A DNA stretch of 64,000 nucleotides. Source: Terrabacter sp. Ter38. Lineage in GTDB: Bacteria > Actinomycetota > Actinomycetes > Actinomycetales > Dermatophilaceae. A program made the position numbers and the translations under genes. Under the pieces are notes generated by a model. It had not been told where the DNA came from, searched no databases, and was given only the letters and a program-made list of their open reading frames with translations. The DNA is taken from assembly GCF_024519435.1 (NCBI RefSeq), contig NZ_JALJRZ010000006.1:186001-250000 (forward strand), written 5' to 3'. Shown one piece after another: positions 34,266 through 43,284 of this stretch. Position 1 is the stretch's first letter, and each line of letters starts with the position of its first letter.

Positions 34266-36002
34266 TCATGCCTCCCCGTCGGTCGGCCCGGACTCGGCGA
34301 GGAGCCGCAGTCCGTCGGCCCGGGCCCGGCGGGTGGTCTGGCCCAGCCACTCGGTGCCGAGGTAGACGTGGTCGGGCCCCACGAGACCGACGAGCCCCTC
34401 GGCCTCCATCTGGTGCAGGACCTGCCGGTTGTCGACGACGAGCTTGAGGACGCCGTCCTTGGCCTGCAGCTCCCGCGCGTAGCCACGGAGCACGTCGATG
34501 AGGGTCAGCCCGATCTGGTCGACCCCGCGCAGCCGGAGCACGACGACGGCGTGCCGTGACCCCTCGTCGACGCGCGGCAGCAGGGCTCGGAACGTCGGGG
34601 CGCTGGCGAAGAAGAGGGAGCCGTACGGCTGGAGCACGAGCACCTCGCCGGCCGGCACGGTGTCCGGTGGCTCGCCCTGGCGCACCCTCCCCTCGGCGTC
34701 GAGGTCGAGGCGGGTGACCCGCACCCGGTTGGACTGCTCGACGACGTGGAGCACGATCGCGAGGGCGACCCCGACGAGCACGGCGTACTGCACCGGGATG
34801 AGCAGGGTCAGCAGGAAGGTCAGGGCGAGGACGACGGTCTGGACGGTCCCCGTGCGCATCACCGACCGCACCCTCGCCGGCTTCACCGCGCCGGCGCCGA
34901 CGACCATGAGGAGCGCGGCGATGGCCGGCAGCGCGACGAGGGCCACCACGCCGGCGAGCACGAGCACGACGAGCGCCATGACCCCACCGGCGAAGGCGAG
35001 CGAGAGGCGCGTTCGGCCGCCCGCCGTCGCGACGAGCGACGACGCCGACATGGAGCCGCCGACCGGCATGCCCCGGAAGAGACCGGAGACGACGTTGCCG
35101 ACCCCCTGGCCGATGAAGTCGCGCGAGGCGACGGACGATCGCCCGTCGGGGTTCGGCACCGCAGCCGAGACCGCGGCGCCCTGCACGAGCCCGATGAAGG
35201 CGAGCGAGACCGCGGGCAGCGCGAGGTAGGGCACGTCACCGAGCGACGGCAGCGCCGGCAGCGGGAGCGAGCGGGGGACGGCCGCGATGTCGCCGACGAC
35301 GGCGACGTCCGCGTCGAAGAGCGAGCCCAGCACACCGGCGAGCAGCGAGCCGACGGCGATCGCGACCACGAGGCCGAGCGCGCCCAGGCGCGTCCGCTGG
35401 AGCCCGACGATGAGCACGAGGGTCACCACCCCGACGAGCAGGGTCATGAGGTCGATCCGCCACGGGTGGATCAGCAGGTCGACGGTGCGCATGATCCGGT
35501 TGGCGCCGGACGTCTCGGCTCCGGTGAAGTCGCCGAGCTGCCCGAGCACGATGTTGACGCCGACGGCCGTGACGAAGCCGGTCATGACCGAGCTCGGCAC
35601 GAAGCGCAGCAACACTCCACCGCGCAGCAGGCCGGCCACGATCATGACGACACCGGTCAGGGCGGCCAGGGTCCAGAGCGCCCGCTCGGGGTCAGGTCGC
35701 GACCCCAGGTCGGCGTCGGCGACGACGAGCGACATGGCTCCCGTCGCCTGGACGGCCATGAGGGTACTGCTCGTGAAGAGCGCGGCGCCCACCATGCCGT
35801 AGAGGTAGCCGTAGAGCCCCGCGAGCGGATTGACGCCCGCGAGGACGCCGCTCGCCAGTCCGTCGGGGACGCTCTCGACGCCGAGCACGACGCCTGCCTT
35901 GAGGTCGGCGCCCAGAGACCCGCTCCTCAGCCGCGCCAAGGCAGCTCGTCCTGCGCCGCCCGTCACGGTGCCGCCGTCGACGTCACCGTTGGCGGCCCCC
36001 AC
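34266..36002 (-). CDS. SulP family anion transporter with STAS domain
   Basis: 578 aa from GTG, with about ten to fourteen membrane segments: sulfate-transporter signature GVVLGVESVPDGLASGVLAG, NPLAGLYGYLYGMVGAALF, QATGAMSLVVADADLG, then SMSASSLVATAGGRTRLSLA. A C-terminal STAS domain (about 450-560) is visible in VVVLRLRGVDQIGLTLIDVL. Known: proton- or sodium-coupled uptake of sulfate, bicarbonate or other anions. Begins 7 bp after the SHOCT gene stop, so it forms an operon with 36010-36800. Confidence 0.93.
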   Translation of the reverse strand: MGAANGDVDGGTVTGGAGRAALARLRSGSLGADLKAGVVLGVESVPDGLASGVLAGVNPLAGLYGYLYGMVGAALFTSSTLMAVQATGAMSLVVADADLGSRPDPERALWTLAALTGVVMIVAGLLRGGVLLRFVPSSVMTGFVTAVGVNIVLGQLGDFTGAETSGANRIMRTVDLLIHPWRIDLMTLLVGVVTLVLIVGLQRTRLGALGLVVAIAVGSLLAGVLGSLFDADVAVVGDIAAVPRSLPLPALPSLGDVPYLALPAVSLAFIGLVQGAAVSAAVPNPDGRSSVASRDFIGQGVGNVVSGLFRGMPVGGSMSASSLVATAGGRTRLSLAFAGGVMALVVLVLAGVVALVALPAIAALLMVVGAGAVKPARVRSVMRTGTVQTVVLALTFLLTLLIPVQYAVLVGVALAIVLHVVEQSNRVRVTRLDLDAEGRVRQGEPPDTVPAGEVLVLQPYGSLFFASAPTFRALLPRVDEGSRHAVVVLRLRGVDQIGLTLIDVLRGYARELQAKDGVLKLVVDNRQVLHQMEAEGLVGLVGPDHVYLGTEWLGQTTRRARADGLRLLAESGPTDGEA

Positions 36003-36009
36003 ATCCGGA

Positions 36010-36357
36010 TCAGCCGCCCAGGATGCGGGCCTTCTGCTGCGCCAGCTCCTCGTCGGTGAGGATGCCCTGCGCGTGCAGTGCCGCCAGGCGTTCGAGGGAG
36101 TCCAGCACGTCGTCGGCCGCGGGAACGGGGGCCGGCGGCGGAGGCGGCGGCGGGGGTGGCGGGGGCGCCTGGGCCTCCGTGGCGGCGGCCTGGGCCGCGG
36201 CCTCCTGCTGCTGCTGGGCCTGGGCGTCCGCGGCCTGCTGTGCCTTGGCCTGCTGGCCCTGCGCCACCTTGCCGCTCACCGCGGTGGCAGTGCCGGCGAC
36301 GACGGCCGTCCGGGCCGCCACCCCCAGCAGACCCGGCCTGCCCCTGCGTCCCCTCAT
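36010..36357 (-). CDS. SHOCT-domain protein with polyproline linker
   Basis: 115 aa from ATG at 36357, overlapping the DUF6325 stop by 4 bp (ATGA). A basic N-terminus and a hydrophobic patch (LLGVAARTAVVAGTATAV) are followed by a Gln/Ala-rich segment, eleven consecutive prolines and a C-terminal SHOCT motif, LERLAALHAQGILTDEEL then AQQKARILGG. SHOCT domains are short oligomerization or anchoring modules. Sits between DUF6325 and the SulP gene in one operon. Confidence 0.85.
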   Translation of the reverse strand: MRGRRGRPGLLGVAARTAVVAGTATAVSGKVAQGQQAKAQQAADAQAQQQQEAAAQAAATEAQAPPPPPPPPPPPAPVPAADDVLDSLERLAALHAQGILTDEELAQQKARILGG

Positions 36358-36800
36358 GACCCCTCCTCGTTCGACGAGATGGCCGCCAGGGCAACCTCGA
36401 TGTCCTCGCGCGGCAGGCGCTCCATGACGAGCAGCTGCCCGTCCAGCTCGCGCACCTCGGCAGCGATCTCGGAGGCCCACACGTTCTCCCAGGCGATGAC
36501 GAGCACCGTCGTGCCGGGGTCCATCTCGGCGGCGATCGCGAGCGCGTCCTCCTCCCCGACGAGGTCGGGCATCACGGTCGGGAAGCCGAGCAGCTCCTCC
36601 GCGCCCTCGGGTGACTCGGCGTCGAACAGCCGCACGCTGCCGTCGTCGTCCTTGCGGACGAGGAGGACGTCGAGCACGCGCACGGCCCCTCGGTCGACGG
36701 CTCGTGCCACCGCATCGCGGATGCCGCCTTGTCGCAGCTCGCCACGGAATCCGATGACCGCCAGGTCCACTGGCCCGATGGGCCCCGTCGCAGTCGACAT
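36354..36800 (-). CDS. DUF6325 family protein
   Basis: 148 aa from ATG. Pattern GPVDLAVIGFRGELRQGGIR, AVRVLDVLLVRKDDDGSVRL and TVLVIAWENVWASEIAAEVR shown in part fits DUF6325/DUF1269-like proteins, which are soluble alpha/beta proteins often adjacent to SHOCT genes. No catalytic residues evident. First gene of the operon with SHOCT and SulP. Upstream 36801-36921 (121 bp) is non-coding and shared with the divergent AI-2E gene. Confidence 0.75.
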   Translation of the reverse strand: MSTATGPIGPVDLAVIGFRGELRQGGIRDAVARAVDRGAVRVLDVLLVRKDDDGSVRLFDAESPEGAEELLGFPTVMPDLVGEEDALAIAAEMDPGTTVLVIAWENVWASEIAAEVRELDGQLLVMERLPREDIEVALAAISSNEEGS

Positions 36801-36921
36801 GGGACTCCCTCCCGACTCGTGGCGACGTCATGCAGACGTCGCTCGCCTTCATGCTCCGGCGTGCACCCGTGGTGGGCATCACCCCGGCAGGGTGACGCCC
36901 GTGCCGAGTCCCGGTGATGAC

Positions 36922-38052
36922 ATGACAGGCATGAGCGCAGCGGACGTACCGGGGGCCAGCGATCCCGAGGATCCGGTTCCCGAGACGCCGTCCGGGGCTC
37001 CGGCGGTGCCCGCCGTCCCCACGATGCCGCGCGGCGTCCTCATCCTCGTGGCACTGGCGGCGGGCTTCGTCGTCGCGTACGGCATCCACCTCGTGTCGGG
37101 CATCCTCGGCCCACTCTTCCTCGCCCTCGTCCTCATCATCGCGGCGTTCCCGGTGCGCAACGCCCTGGTCCGTCATGGCCTCCCGCACTGGCTCGGCACG
37201 CTCGCGGTCGTCCTCGTGATCTACCTGGGCATCGTGGGCCTGGCCCTGCTCATCGTGGTGTCGGGCGCGGAGCTCGCAGGCCTGCTCCCCCAGTACGCCG
37301 ACGACCTCGCGTCCCTCGTCGCCGACGTGACCGACTGGCTGGCCGCCCGCGGTTTCAGGCCCGAGCAGACGCAGGCGATCGCCTCGTCCCTCGACCTCGG
37401 GCGCGTCAGCGCGCTCATCACGTCGCTGCTCTCGGACGTCCTGTCGCTCGTGACGAACCTCGTCTTCGTGCTCGCGCTCGTGCTCTTCGCCGCGATGGAC
37501 GCGAAGGGCTTCTCCGAGACACTCACGACGCTCCGGAGCGAGCGGCTCGCGTTCGTGTCGGCGATGACGTCCTTCACGCACGGAACGCGCCGATACCTCG
37601 TGGTGGCAACGGTGTTCGGCGCGATCGTCGCCGTCTTCGACACCGTGTTCCTCTGGCTCGTCGGCGTGCCCGGCGCCCTCCTGTGGGGACTGCTCGCCTT
37701 CATCACGAACTACATCCCCAACATCGGCTTCGTCATCGGCCTCGTGCCCCCGGCGATCCTCGCGCTGCTCGATGGCGGGTGGAGCTCCTTCGTCATCGTC
37801 GTGGTGGTCTACAGCGTCATCAACCTCATCATCCAGTCGGTGATCCAGCCGAAGGTCGTCGGAGACGTCGTGGGGCTCTCGGCGGTCGTGACGATCCTGT
37901 CGCTCGTCGTCTGGTCGCTCCTCCTCGGCGCCATCGGAGCCGTGCTCGCGATCCCGCTGACGCTGCTCGTCAAGACCCTGCTCGTCGATGTCGACCCGCG
38001 CACGAGGTGGCTCCGGGGCCTCCTCGGCGACCGTGGCGCGACGCCGTCCTGA
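36922..38052 (+). CDS. AI-2E family transporter
   Basis: 376 aa from ATG (a second ATG is at 36931). About eight membrane helices, with typical features: VLILVALAAGFVVAYGIHLV, LALVLIIAAFPVRNALVRHG shown in part, a soluble loop QYADDLASLVADVTDWLAA, and the diagnostic end ALLWGLLAFITNYIPNIGF followed by LVPPAILALLDGGW and IQPKVVGDVVGLSAVVTILS shown in part. Known: members export AI-2-like molecules or act as sodium/proton antiporters. Preceded by 121 bp of non-coding sequence. Function not specific. Confidence 0.92.
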   Translation: MTGMSAADVPGASDPEDPVPETPSGAPAVPAVPTMPRGVLILVALAAGFVVAYGIHLVSGILGPLFLALVLIIAAFPVRNALVRHGLPHWLGTLAVVLVIYLGIVGLALLIVVSGAELAGLLPQYADDLASLVADVTDWLAARGFRPEQTQAIASSLDLGRVSALITSLLSDVLSLVTNLVFVLALVLFAAMDAKGFSETLTTLRSERLAFVSAMTSFTHGTRRYLVVATVFGAIVAVFDTVFLWLVGVPGALLWGLLAFITNYIPNIGFVIGLVPPAILALLDGGWSSFVIVVVVYSVINLIIQSVIQPKVVGDVVGLSAVVTILSLVVWSLLLGAIGAVLAIPLTLLVKTLLVDVDPRTRWLRGLLGDRGATPS

Positions 38053-38239
38053 CCGCCTGGCGACGGGCCGACACCCTGCCGCCAGCGGCCACCCTCAGTT
38101 CGGCTCGCGGGACCACCGGGCTGGCCCTACTGTCCGGTAGTGGGACGTGTGACGCAGGGCACAGCGTGGCCGCGGGCGGCGCCCCGGCAGGTTGCAGTGC
38201 TCGGCGTCAGGAAGCCTTCCACCCACAAAGGAGTGTGTC

Positions 38240-39328
38240 GTGAAGAGCAGGTCCGTCATGTCATCCACCCGCCGGCGTGCCCTCGGGGCCGGCCTCTCCG
38301 CCGTCATCGGAGCCGGAGCCGCCCTCGCCCTCGGCGCCCCGGCCGTCGCAGCGGGCACGGGCTACGTCGCCCTCGGCGACTCCTACTCCTCGGGCACCGG
38401 GACGCGGACGTACATCAGCGACGGCACGTCGTGCCAGCGCTCCGTCTACGCCTACCCGTCGCTCGACGCCTCGGCCCTCGGGCTGGCACTGACCTTCCGC
38501 GCGTGCTCCGGCGCGACGGTCGCCGACGTGACGAACACCCAGCTGTCGGCGCTCTCGAGCACGACGGCATACGTCACGATCTCGGTCGGGGGCAACGACG
38601 CCGGCTTCGCGAGCGTGCTGACGACGTGCGCGCAGCCGAGCTGGCTGAGCAACTGCAACGGCGCCATCGACACGGCCCAGGGCACCATCAACACCACGAT
38701 CCCGGGCCGCCTCGCGACGCTCTACTCCTCGATCCGCGCCAAGGCCCCCAACGCCCGCGTCATCGTCGTCGGCTACCCGCGCATCTTCAACGGCGAGGAC
38801 TGCAACGCCTTCACGTGGTTCTCCCCCACCGAGGAGTCGCGCCTCAACGCCACCGCCGACCTGCTCAACTCCAGGACGGCGAGCGCCGCGGCCAACGCCG
38901 GGTTCACGTTCGTCAACCCGACCTCGAAGTTCGTCGGGCACGCGGTGTGCGACAACGTCGAGTGGCTCAACGGCCTGTCCAACCCGATCGGCGAGAGCTA
39001 CCACCCCAACATCGCCGGTCACCGGGACGGCTACGCCGTCGTCACCAAGCCCGCCTTCGGGCTCGCCCTCAAGCTCTCGGCGTCGCAGGCCGAGGCCAGG
39101 GCAACGGCGTCCGCCGACTCGCTGGCCCGGGACGCGAGGCGGTATGCCGCCGTCGACCGCACGATCACCCCGGAGCGTTTCGTCGCTCCCGACCTCACGA
39201 CGCCCGCCGCCCGCGCGGCCGCGGCCCGCGCCGGGGTCGACCTGAGCAGCCGCACGAGCATCGACGCCGCCGACCGGCTCTACTCGGCCCGTCAGGACGC
39301 CGCGAGGAGGTCCGTGGCTTCGCGGTGA
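38240..39328 (+). CDS. Secreted SGNH/GDSL esterase-lipase
   Basis: 362 aa from GTG at 38240, AAGGAG 6 nt upstream. Signal peptide to about residue 35 (VIGAGAALALGAPAVAA). SGNH blocks: I, VALGDSYSSGTG with nucleophile Ser; III, ISVGGNDAGFA; V, GESYHPNIAGHRDGYA with catalytic His. Six Cys (for example RACSGAT, TTCAQPS, SNCNGA, EDCNA, VCDNV) suggest three disulfides, as in Streptomyces secreted esterases. The C-terminal about 90 residues (from ALKLSASQAEARAT) are Ala/Arg/Asp-rich and extend beyond the hydrolase core. Substrate: an ester or phospholipid. Confidence 0.9.
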   Translation: MKSRSVMSSTRRRALGAGLSAVIGAGAALALGAPAVAAGTGYVALGDSYSSGTGTRTYISDGTSCQRSVYAYPSLDASALGLALTFRACSGATVADVTNTQLSALSSTTAYVTISVGGNDAGFASVLTTCAQPSWLSNCNGAIDTAQGTINTTIPGRLATLYSSIRAKAPNARVIVVGYPRIFNGEDCNAFTWFSPTEESRLNATADLLNSRTASAAANAGFTFVNPTSKFVGHAVCDNVEWLNGLSNPIGESYHPNIAGHRDGYAVVTKPAFGLALKLSASQAEARATASADSLARDARRYAAVDRTITPERFVAPDLTTPAARAAAARAGVDLSSRTSIDAADRLYSARQDAARRSVASR

Positions 39329-39392
39329 GCCTGCGGTGAAGCAGTGGTGAGGTCGTCGGGCGTCGCCCGGGCACGGCACCTAGTCTGACCGG

Positions 39393-40949
39393 GTGCGCTA
39401 CGACGACATCATCATCGGGGCCGGTCACAACGGCCTCACGGCCGCCGCCTACCTGGCCCGCGCGGGAAGGACTGTCCTCCTCCTCGAGCGATCGGACCGG
39501 GTGGGCGGCGCTGCCGTGTCCGCCCGGGCCTTCGAGGGGGTCGACGCGCGACTGTCGCGCTACTCCTACCTCGTCTCGTTGCTGCCGCGTCAGGTGCTCA
39601 CCGACCTCGACCTCGACCTGCAGCTCATCCGGAGGCGGTTCTCGTCGTACACGCCGGTCCCGTCGGATCCCGACCGTGGCCTCCTCGTCGACCACGGTGA
39701 CGAGGCGGCGACGCGCGCCGCCTTCCGCGCGCTCACCGGCGGCGACGACGCGTACGCCGGGTGGAGCGACTTCTACTCCCGGATGGCCGACGTCGCCGCG
39801 CGGGTCTTCCCGACCGTCCTCGAGCCCCTGCGCTCCCGCGACGACGTGCGCACGCTCTCCGGCGACGCCGACCTCTTCGACGCGCTGACGACCCGTCCCG
39901 TCGGCGAGCTCATCGAGTCGGTCACCGACGACGACACGCTCCGCGGCATCATCGCCACCGACGCCCTCATCGGCACCTTCGCCTCGCTCGGTGAGGTCGA
40001 CCTGCGCCAGAACGTCTGCTTCCTCTACCACCTCATCGGAGGCGGCACCGGAGACTGGGACGTCCCCGTCGGAGGCATGGGCGCGCTCACGAACTCCCTT
40101 GCGGCAGCGGCGGTCTCGGCCGGCGCGACGATCATCACGGGCGCCGAGGTCACGTCGGTCGACCCCTCCACGGGAGAGGTCGCCTGGGCAGGCGGGAGCG
40201 CCGGCACTGGCGGCGCCATCGGTGGCACCCTCGTGGCCGGGTGCGCACCCACCGTCCTCAACCGCCTCCTGGCTGCGGCGGGTGCGGCACCGGTCGACAC
40301 GGAGCCCGACGTCGAGGGCGCCCAGCTCAAGGTCAACATGCTGCTGACCCGCCTGCCCCGCCTGCGTGACGCGGCCGTCGACCCGGCCGCAGCCTTCGCC
40401 GGCACCTTCCACATCAACGAGGGCTACGCCCAGCTCGAGCAGACGTATGCCGCCGCGCGCGACGGCCGCATCCCGGACCTGCCGCCGTGCGAGATCTACT
40501 GCCACACCCTCTCGGACCGCTCGATCCTCGGCGCGGAGCTCGCCGCGACGGACGCGCAGACCCTGACGCTCTTCGGGCTGCACCTGCCGGCGCGCCTCTT
40601 CCGGGCCGACAACGAGACGGCGACGAAGGAAGCCCTCGCGGCCACCCTCCGCTCGCTCGACTCGGTGCTCGGCGAGCCGATCGAGTCGGTGCTCGCCCGT
40701 GACGCCAACGGCGACCCCTGCATCGAGGTCAAGAGTCCCGTCGACCTGGAGCAGTCCGTCGGCCTGCCGGGCGGCAACATCTTCCACCGCTCGCTGCAGT
40801 GGCCCTGGGCCGAGCGGGACGTCGAGGTGGGCACCTGGGGCGTCGAGACGGCATACGACAACGTGCTGCTCGGCGGTGCGGGGGCCCGGCGCGGCGGCGG
40901 AGTCAGCGCGATCCCCGGCCACAACGCGGCCCGGGCGATCCTCGGCTGA
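39393..40949 (+). CDS. FAD-dependent phytoene-desaturase-like oxidoreductase
   Basis: 518 aa from GTG. Rossmann FAD motif DIIIGAGHNGLTAAAYLARA at the N-terminus, DRVGGAAVSAR, a central VPVGGMGALTNSLAAAA and C-terminal NIFHRSLQWPW then AIPGHNAARAILG. This layout fits the PYROXD2/CrtI-like group. No carotenoid genes are nearby, so a carotenoid role is not supported. Cytoplasmic, transcribed alone; convergent with the tag-like gene, 3 bp apart. Confidence 0.88.
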   Translation: MRYDDIIIGAGHNGLTAAAYLARAGRTVLLLERSDRVGGAAVSARAFEGVDARLSRYSYLVSLLPRQVLTDLDLDLQLIRRRFSSYTPVPSDPDRGLLVDHGDEAATRAAFRALTGGDDAYAGWSDFYSRMADVAARVFPTVLEPLRSRDDVRTLSGDADLFDALTTRPVGELIESVTDDDTLRGIIATDALIGTFASLGEVDLRQNVCFLYHLIGGGTGDWDVPVGGMGALTNSLAAAAVSAGATIITGAEVTSVDPSTGEVAWAGGSAGTGGAIGGTLVAGCAPTVLNRLLAAAGAAPVDTEPDVEGAQLKVNMLLTRLPRLRDAAVDPAAAFAGTFHINEGYAQLEQTYAAARDGRIPDLPPCEIYCHTLSDRSILGAELAATDAQTLTLFGLHLPARLFRADNETATKEALAATLRSLDSVLGEPIESVLARDANGDPCIEVKSPVDLEQSVGLPGGNIFHRSLQWPWAERDVEVGTWGVETAYDNVLLGGAGARRGGGVSAIPGHNAARAILG

Positions 40950-40952
40950 GGT

Positions 40953-41540
40953 CTAGGCGGGCCAGACGCCCGAGCTGCCCCGGCGGTGGCTGCCCATGAG
41001 GTGGGTGTCGACGATGCCGACGGCCTCCATCAAGGCATACATGGTCGTGGGTCCGACGAACGCGAAACCCTTCTTGCGCAAGGCTTTTGAGAGCGCCTTG
41101 CTCTCGTCGGACACGGTCGGCACGTCAGAGTGGTCGTGCGGGCGCGGGGTGTCGGGCGGCTGGAAGCCCCAGACGAAGTCGACGAGACCGCCCTCGTCGC
41201 GCAGGGCGACGGTGGCCCGGGCGTTGGTGATCGTCGCCTGGATCTTGCCGCGGTGGCGGATGATGCCGGCATCACCGAGCAGCCGCTCGACGTCGGCGTC
41301 GGTGTACGTCGCCACGACGTCGGGGTCGAAGTCGGCAAAGGCCACCCGGAAGTTCGGGCGCTTGCGCAGGATCGTCGCCCACGACAGTCCGGCCTGGAAG
41401 CCCTCGAGGCAGATCCGCTCGTAGAGGCCTCGCTCGTCGCGGATCGGGACCCCCCACTCGGTGTCGTAGTAGTCCATGAGGAGAGGGTCCACGGAGGCCC
41501 ACGTGGGGCGGGCGAGCCCGTCAGCACCAACGACCGTCAT
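40953..41540 (-). CDS. tag: DNA-3-methyladenine glycosylase I (Tag-like)
   Basis: 195 aa. Tag-family fold: DYYDTEWGVPIRDERGLYER, catalytic-pocket ICLEGFQAGLSWATILRKR, DAGIIRHRGKIQATITNARA shown in part, and KKGFAFVGPTTMYALMEA. Glu of ICLEG and Trp of LSW, which contact the flipped base, are present. Three of the four zinc ligands are replaced: N-terminal Cys is Pro in ARPTWAS, His of the YHD motif is Tyr (DYYD), and the C-terminal Cys is Ser (HLMGSHRR). The zinc snap therefore appears absent. Known: removes 3-methyladenine from alkylated DNA. Confidence 0.88.
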   Translation of the reverse strand: MTVVGADGLARPTWASVDPLLMDYYDTEWGVPIRDERGLYERICLEGFQAGLSWATILRKRPNFRVAFADFDPDVVATYTDADVERLLGDAGIIRHRGKIQATITNARATVALRDEGGLVDFVWGFQPPDTPRPHDHSDVPTVSDESKALSKALRKKGFAFVGPTTMYALMEAVGIVDTHLMGSHRRGSSGVWPA

Positions 41541-41549
41541 GCCGCGACC

Positions 41550-42128
41550 CTAGGAGATCGACCGGCGCATGACGACGCGGGGGAAGCCCCCGGACACGGC
41601 GGTGGTGTCGGCCGCCTTGGCGAAGCCGGCACGCTCGAAGAGCACGCGCGTGCCGACGTAGGCCATCGTGAGGTCGACCTTCTCGCCGCGGTTGTCGACG
41701 GGGTAGCCCTCGACGGCGGGCGCGCCCTGGTCGCGGGCGTAGCCGACGGCGCCCTCGAGGAGTGGTTGGGCGATGCCCTGGCCGCGGTGACCGGGGCGGA
41801 CCCGGATGCACCAGATCGACCACACGGCGACGTCGTCGACGTGCGGGATCTTCACCGACCGCGCGAAGGGCAGCTCCGACCGGGGCGCCACGGCGGCCCA
41901 GCCGACGACCTCGGCGCCGTCGTAGGCCAGCACTCCCGGGGCGACCCGGCGGCGCGTGAGCGCTCGGACGAACTCGCGGCGCTCGGGGCCGACGAGACTC
42001 CTGTTGGTCTTCGCGTCCACGCGGTGGCTCAGACACCAGCACACGCTCGACGTCGGGCTCTTCGGCCCGAGCATCGTCGCGACGTCGTCGAACCGCGCGA
42101 GCGTGGCCGGGCGCACCTCGAAGGTCAT
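41550..42128 (-). CDS. GNAT family N-acetyltransferase
   Basis: 192 aa from ATG at 42128; an in-frame extension to 42245 would run into the divergent CAP gene's upstream region and is unlikely. Acetyl-CoA binding motif A: IWCIRVRPGHRGQGIAQPLL; C-terminal VGTRVLFERAGFAKAADT is the family's beta-bulge region. The N-terminus has SSVCWCLSHRVD, as in many actinobacterial GNAT proteins of unknown substrate. Ends 10 bp from the tag-like gene start, same strand, so possibly one operon. Confidence 0.88.
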   Translation of the reverse strand: MTFEVRPATLARFDDVATMLGPKSPTSSVCWCLSHRVDAKTNRSLVGPERREFVRALTRRRVAPGVLAYDGAEVVGWAAVAPRSELPFARSVKIPHVDDVAVWSIWCIRVRPGHRGQGIAQPLLEGAVGYARDQGAPAVEGYPVDNRGEKVDLTMAYVGTRVLFERAGFAKAADTTAVSGGFPRVVMRRSIS

Positions 42129-42271
42129 GGCGCCAACGCTAGCCATGGGTGGTGACGGCATGCCGTCGACGGCGCGAGCCGGCCGGTAGACATGTCCGTT
42201 TCGTCGACAGACGCCCGCGACCTCCGTACCGTGGCTGGACGGCATACGCCCGCAGTCATCTCGGAGGACCC

Positions 42272-42766
42272 ATGCAGTCGACCAGCACTCCCACCCGCAC
42301 TCGTATCGGTCTCGTCGTCGCTGCCTCGGCCGCCCTCGCCGCGACCCCGGCGATCGGTTCGTCCCAGACGGCCCAAGCAGCGACGATGAGCGTCCAGAAC
42401 CAGGTCATCCAGCTCGTCAACGTGCAGCGCGCCAAGGTCGGGTGCCGCGCCCTCGTGCTCGATGCTCGCCTCTCCCGAGCAGCCCAGGCGCACTCGATCG
42501 ACATGGCGAAGCGGCGCTACTTCGCGCACACGAGCCTCGACGGGCGCACCTTCGCACAGCGGATCCGGGCGCAGGGCTACACCGGTTCGATCATCGGCGA
42601 GAACATCGCGGCCGGCTACCCCACCCCGAAGGCCGTCATGGACGCGTGGATGAAGAGCCCGGGACACAAGGCCAACATCCTCAACTGCCGCTACACGGCC
42701 ATCGGCGTCGGATCGGCGGTCGGCGGCCCGTACCGCTACTACTGGACGCAGGACTTCGGCGGCTGA
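42272..42766 (+). CDS. Secreted CAP-domain (SCP-like) protein
   Basis: 164 aa from ATG at 42272 with GGAGG 5 nt upstream. Signal peptide to about residue 36 (GLVVAASAALAATPAIGSS). CAP domain features: VNVQRAKVGCRALVLDARLS shown in part, LSRAAQAHSIDMAKRRYFAH, GENIAAGYPTPKAVMDAWM and SPGHKANILNCRYTAIGVG; two Cys (VGCRA, LNCRY) probably pair. Known: extracellular; the His/Glu pocket (AHS, GEN, SPGH) may bind metal. Copy of the GGCATACG octamer lies 24 bp upstream of the start. Confidence 0.92.
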   Translation: MQSTSTPTRTRIGLVVAASAALAATPAIGSSQTAQAATMSVQNQVIQLVNVQRAKVGCRALVLDARLSRAAQAHSIDMAKRRYFAHTSLDGRTFAQRIRAQGYTGSIIGENIAAGYPTPKAVMDAWMKSPGHKANILNCRYTAIGVGSAVGGPYRYYWTQDFGG

Positions 42767-42917
42767 GCGGCGGCGGTTCTCCGTCATCGACGCCGTGCCG
42801 GCGGATGGCACTGCGGCGACGCGGGTCAAGCACGAGTTCGCCGATGTCGGCGGCCCGTCGCTCGCGCGGCCAGTCCCGCTCAGCCGCGCCCTACGGCGCC
42901 GCGAACGTCACTGGGTC

Positions 42918-42960
42918 GTACATGATTATCCTTGCGGGTACATAACTGATTGGGTACATT
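42918..42960 (+). promoter_or_regulatory. Candidate promoter and repeats of the ArsR cassette
   Basis: AT-rich for this genome. GTACAT occurs three times (42918, 42938, 42954). A promoter TTGCGG (42932) with 17-nt spacing to TACATT (42955-42960) ends 6 nt before the ATG at 42967, which suggests a leaderless transcript. The last two GTACAT copies overlap the spacer and the -10, as an autoregulator's operator would. Inference. Confidence 0.5.
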
Positions 42961-42966
42961 CACTGT

Positions 42967-43284
42967 ATGGACGCGGTACTGCAGGCCTTGAGCGACCCGA
43001 GCCGACGCACGGTGCTCGAGATCCTGCGCGACCACCCGGCCACCGCAGGCGAGCTCGCCGACGCCCTGCCGATCGCCCGGCCAGGCGTGTCCCGTCACCT
43101 GCGGGTGCTCCGCGAGGCCGGGCTCGTCGACGTGCGCCAGGAGGCGCAGCGCAGGATCTACACCCTGCGCCCCGAGGCCCTCGTCGAGGTCGACGAGTGG
43201 CTGGACGACTACCGCGTCCTGTGGCAGAACCGGCTCGATGCCCTGCACACGGAGATCGCACGAGGAAAGAAGGCACGGAAGTGA
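42967..43284 (+). CDS. ArsR-type winged-helix repressor
   Basis: 105 aa from ATG. Classic ArsR/SmtB layout: LQALSDPSRRTVLEILRDHP, TAGELADALPIARPGVSRHL then LREAGLVDVRQEAQRRIYTL. No metal-binding Cys pair is visible. C-terminal GKKARK tail overlaps the next gene. Known: such ArsR genes paired with an AHSA1 gene are autorepressors. Its stop overlaps the AHSA1 start (GTGA), and that gene's stop overlaps the VOC start, so the three form one operon. Confidence 0.9.
   Translation: MDAVLQALSDPSRRTVLEILRDHPATAGELADALPIARPGVSRHLRVLREAGLVDVRQEAQRRIYTLRPEALVEVDEWLDDYRVLWQNRLDALHTEIARGKKARK

Noticed and set aside
39393-40949. Carotenoid biosynthesis gene
   Set aside because: Belongs to the broad CrtI/PYROXD2 fold, but no phytoene synthase or other carotenoid gene is nearby.
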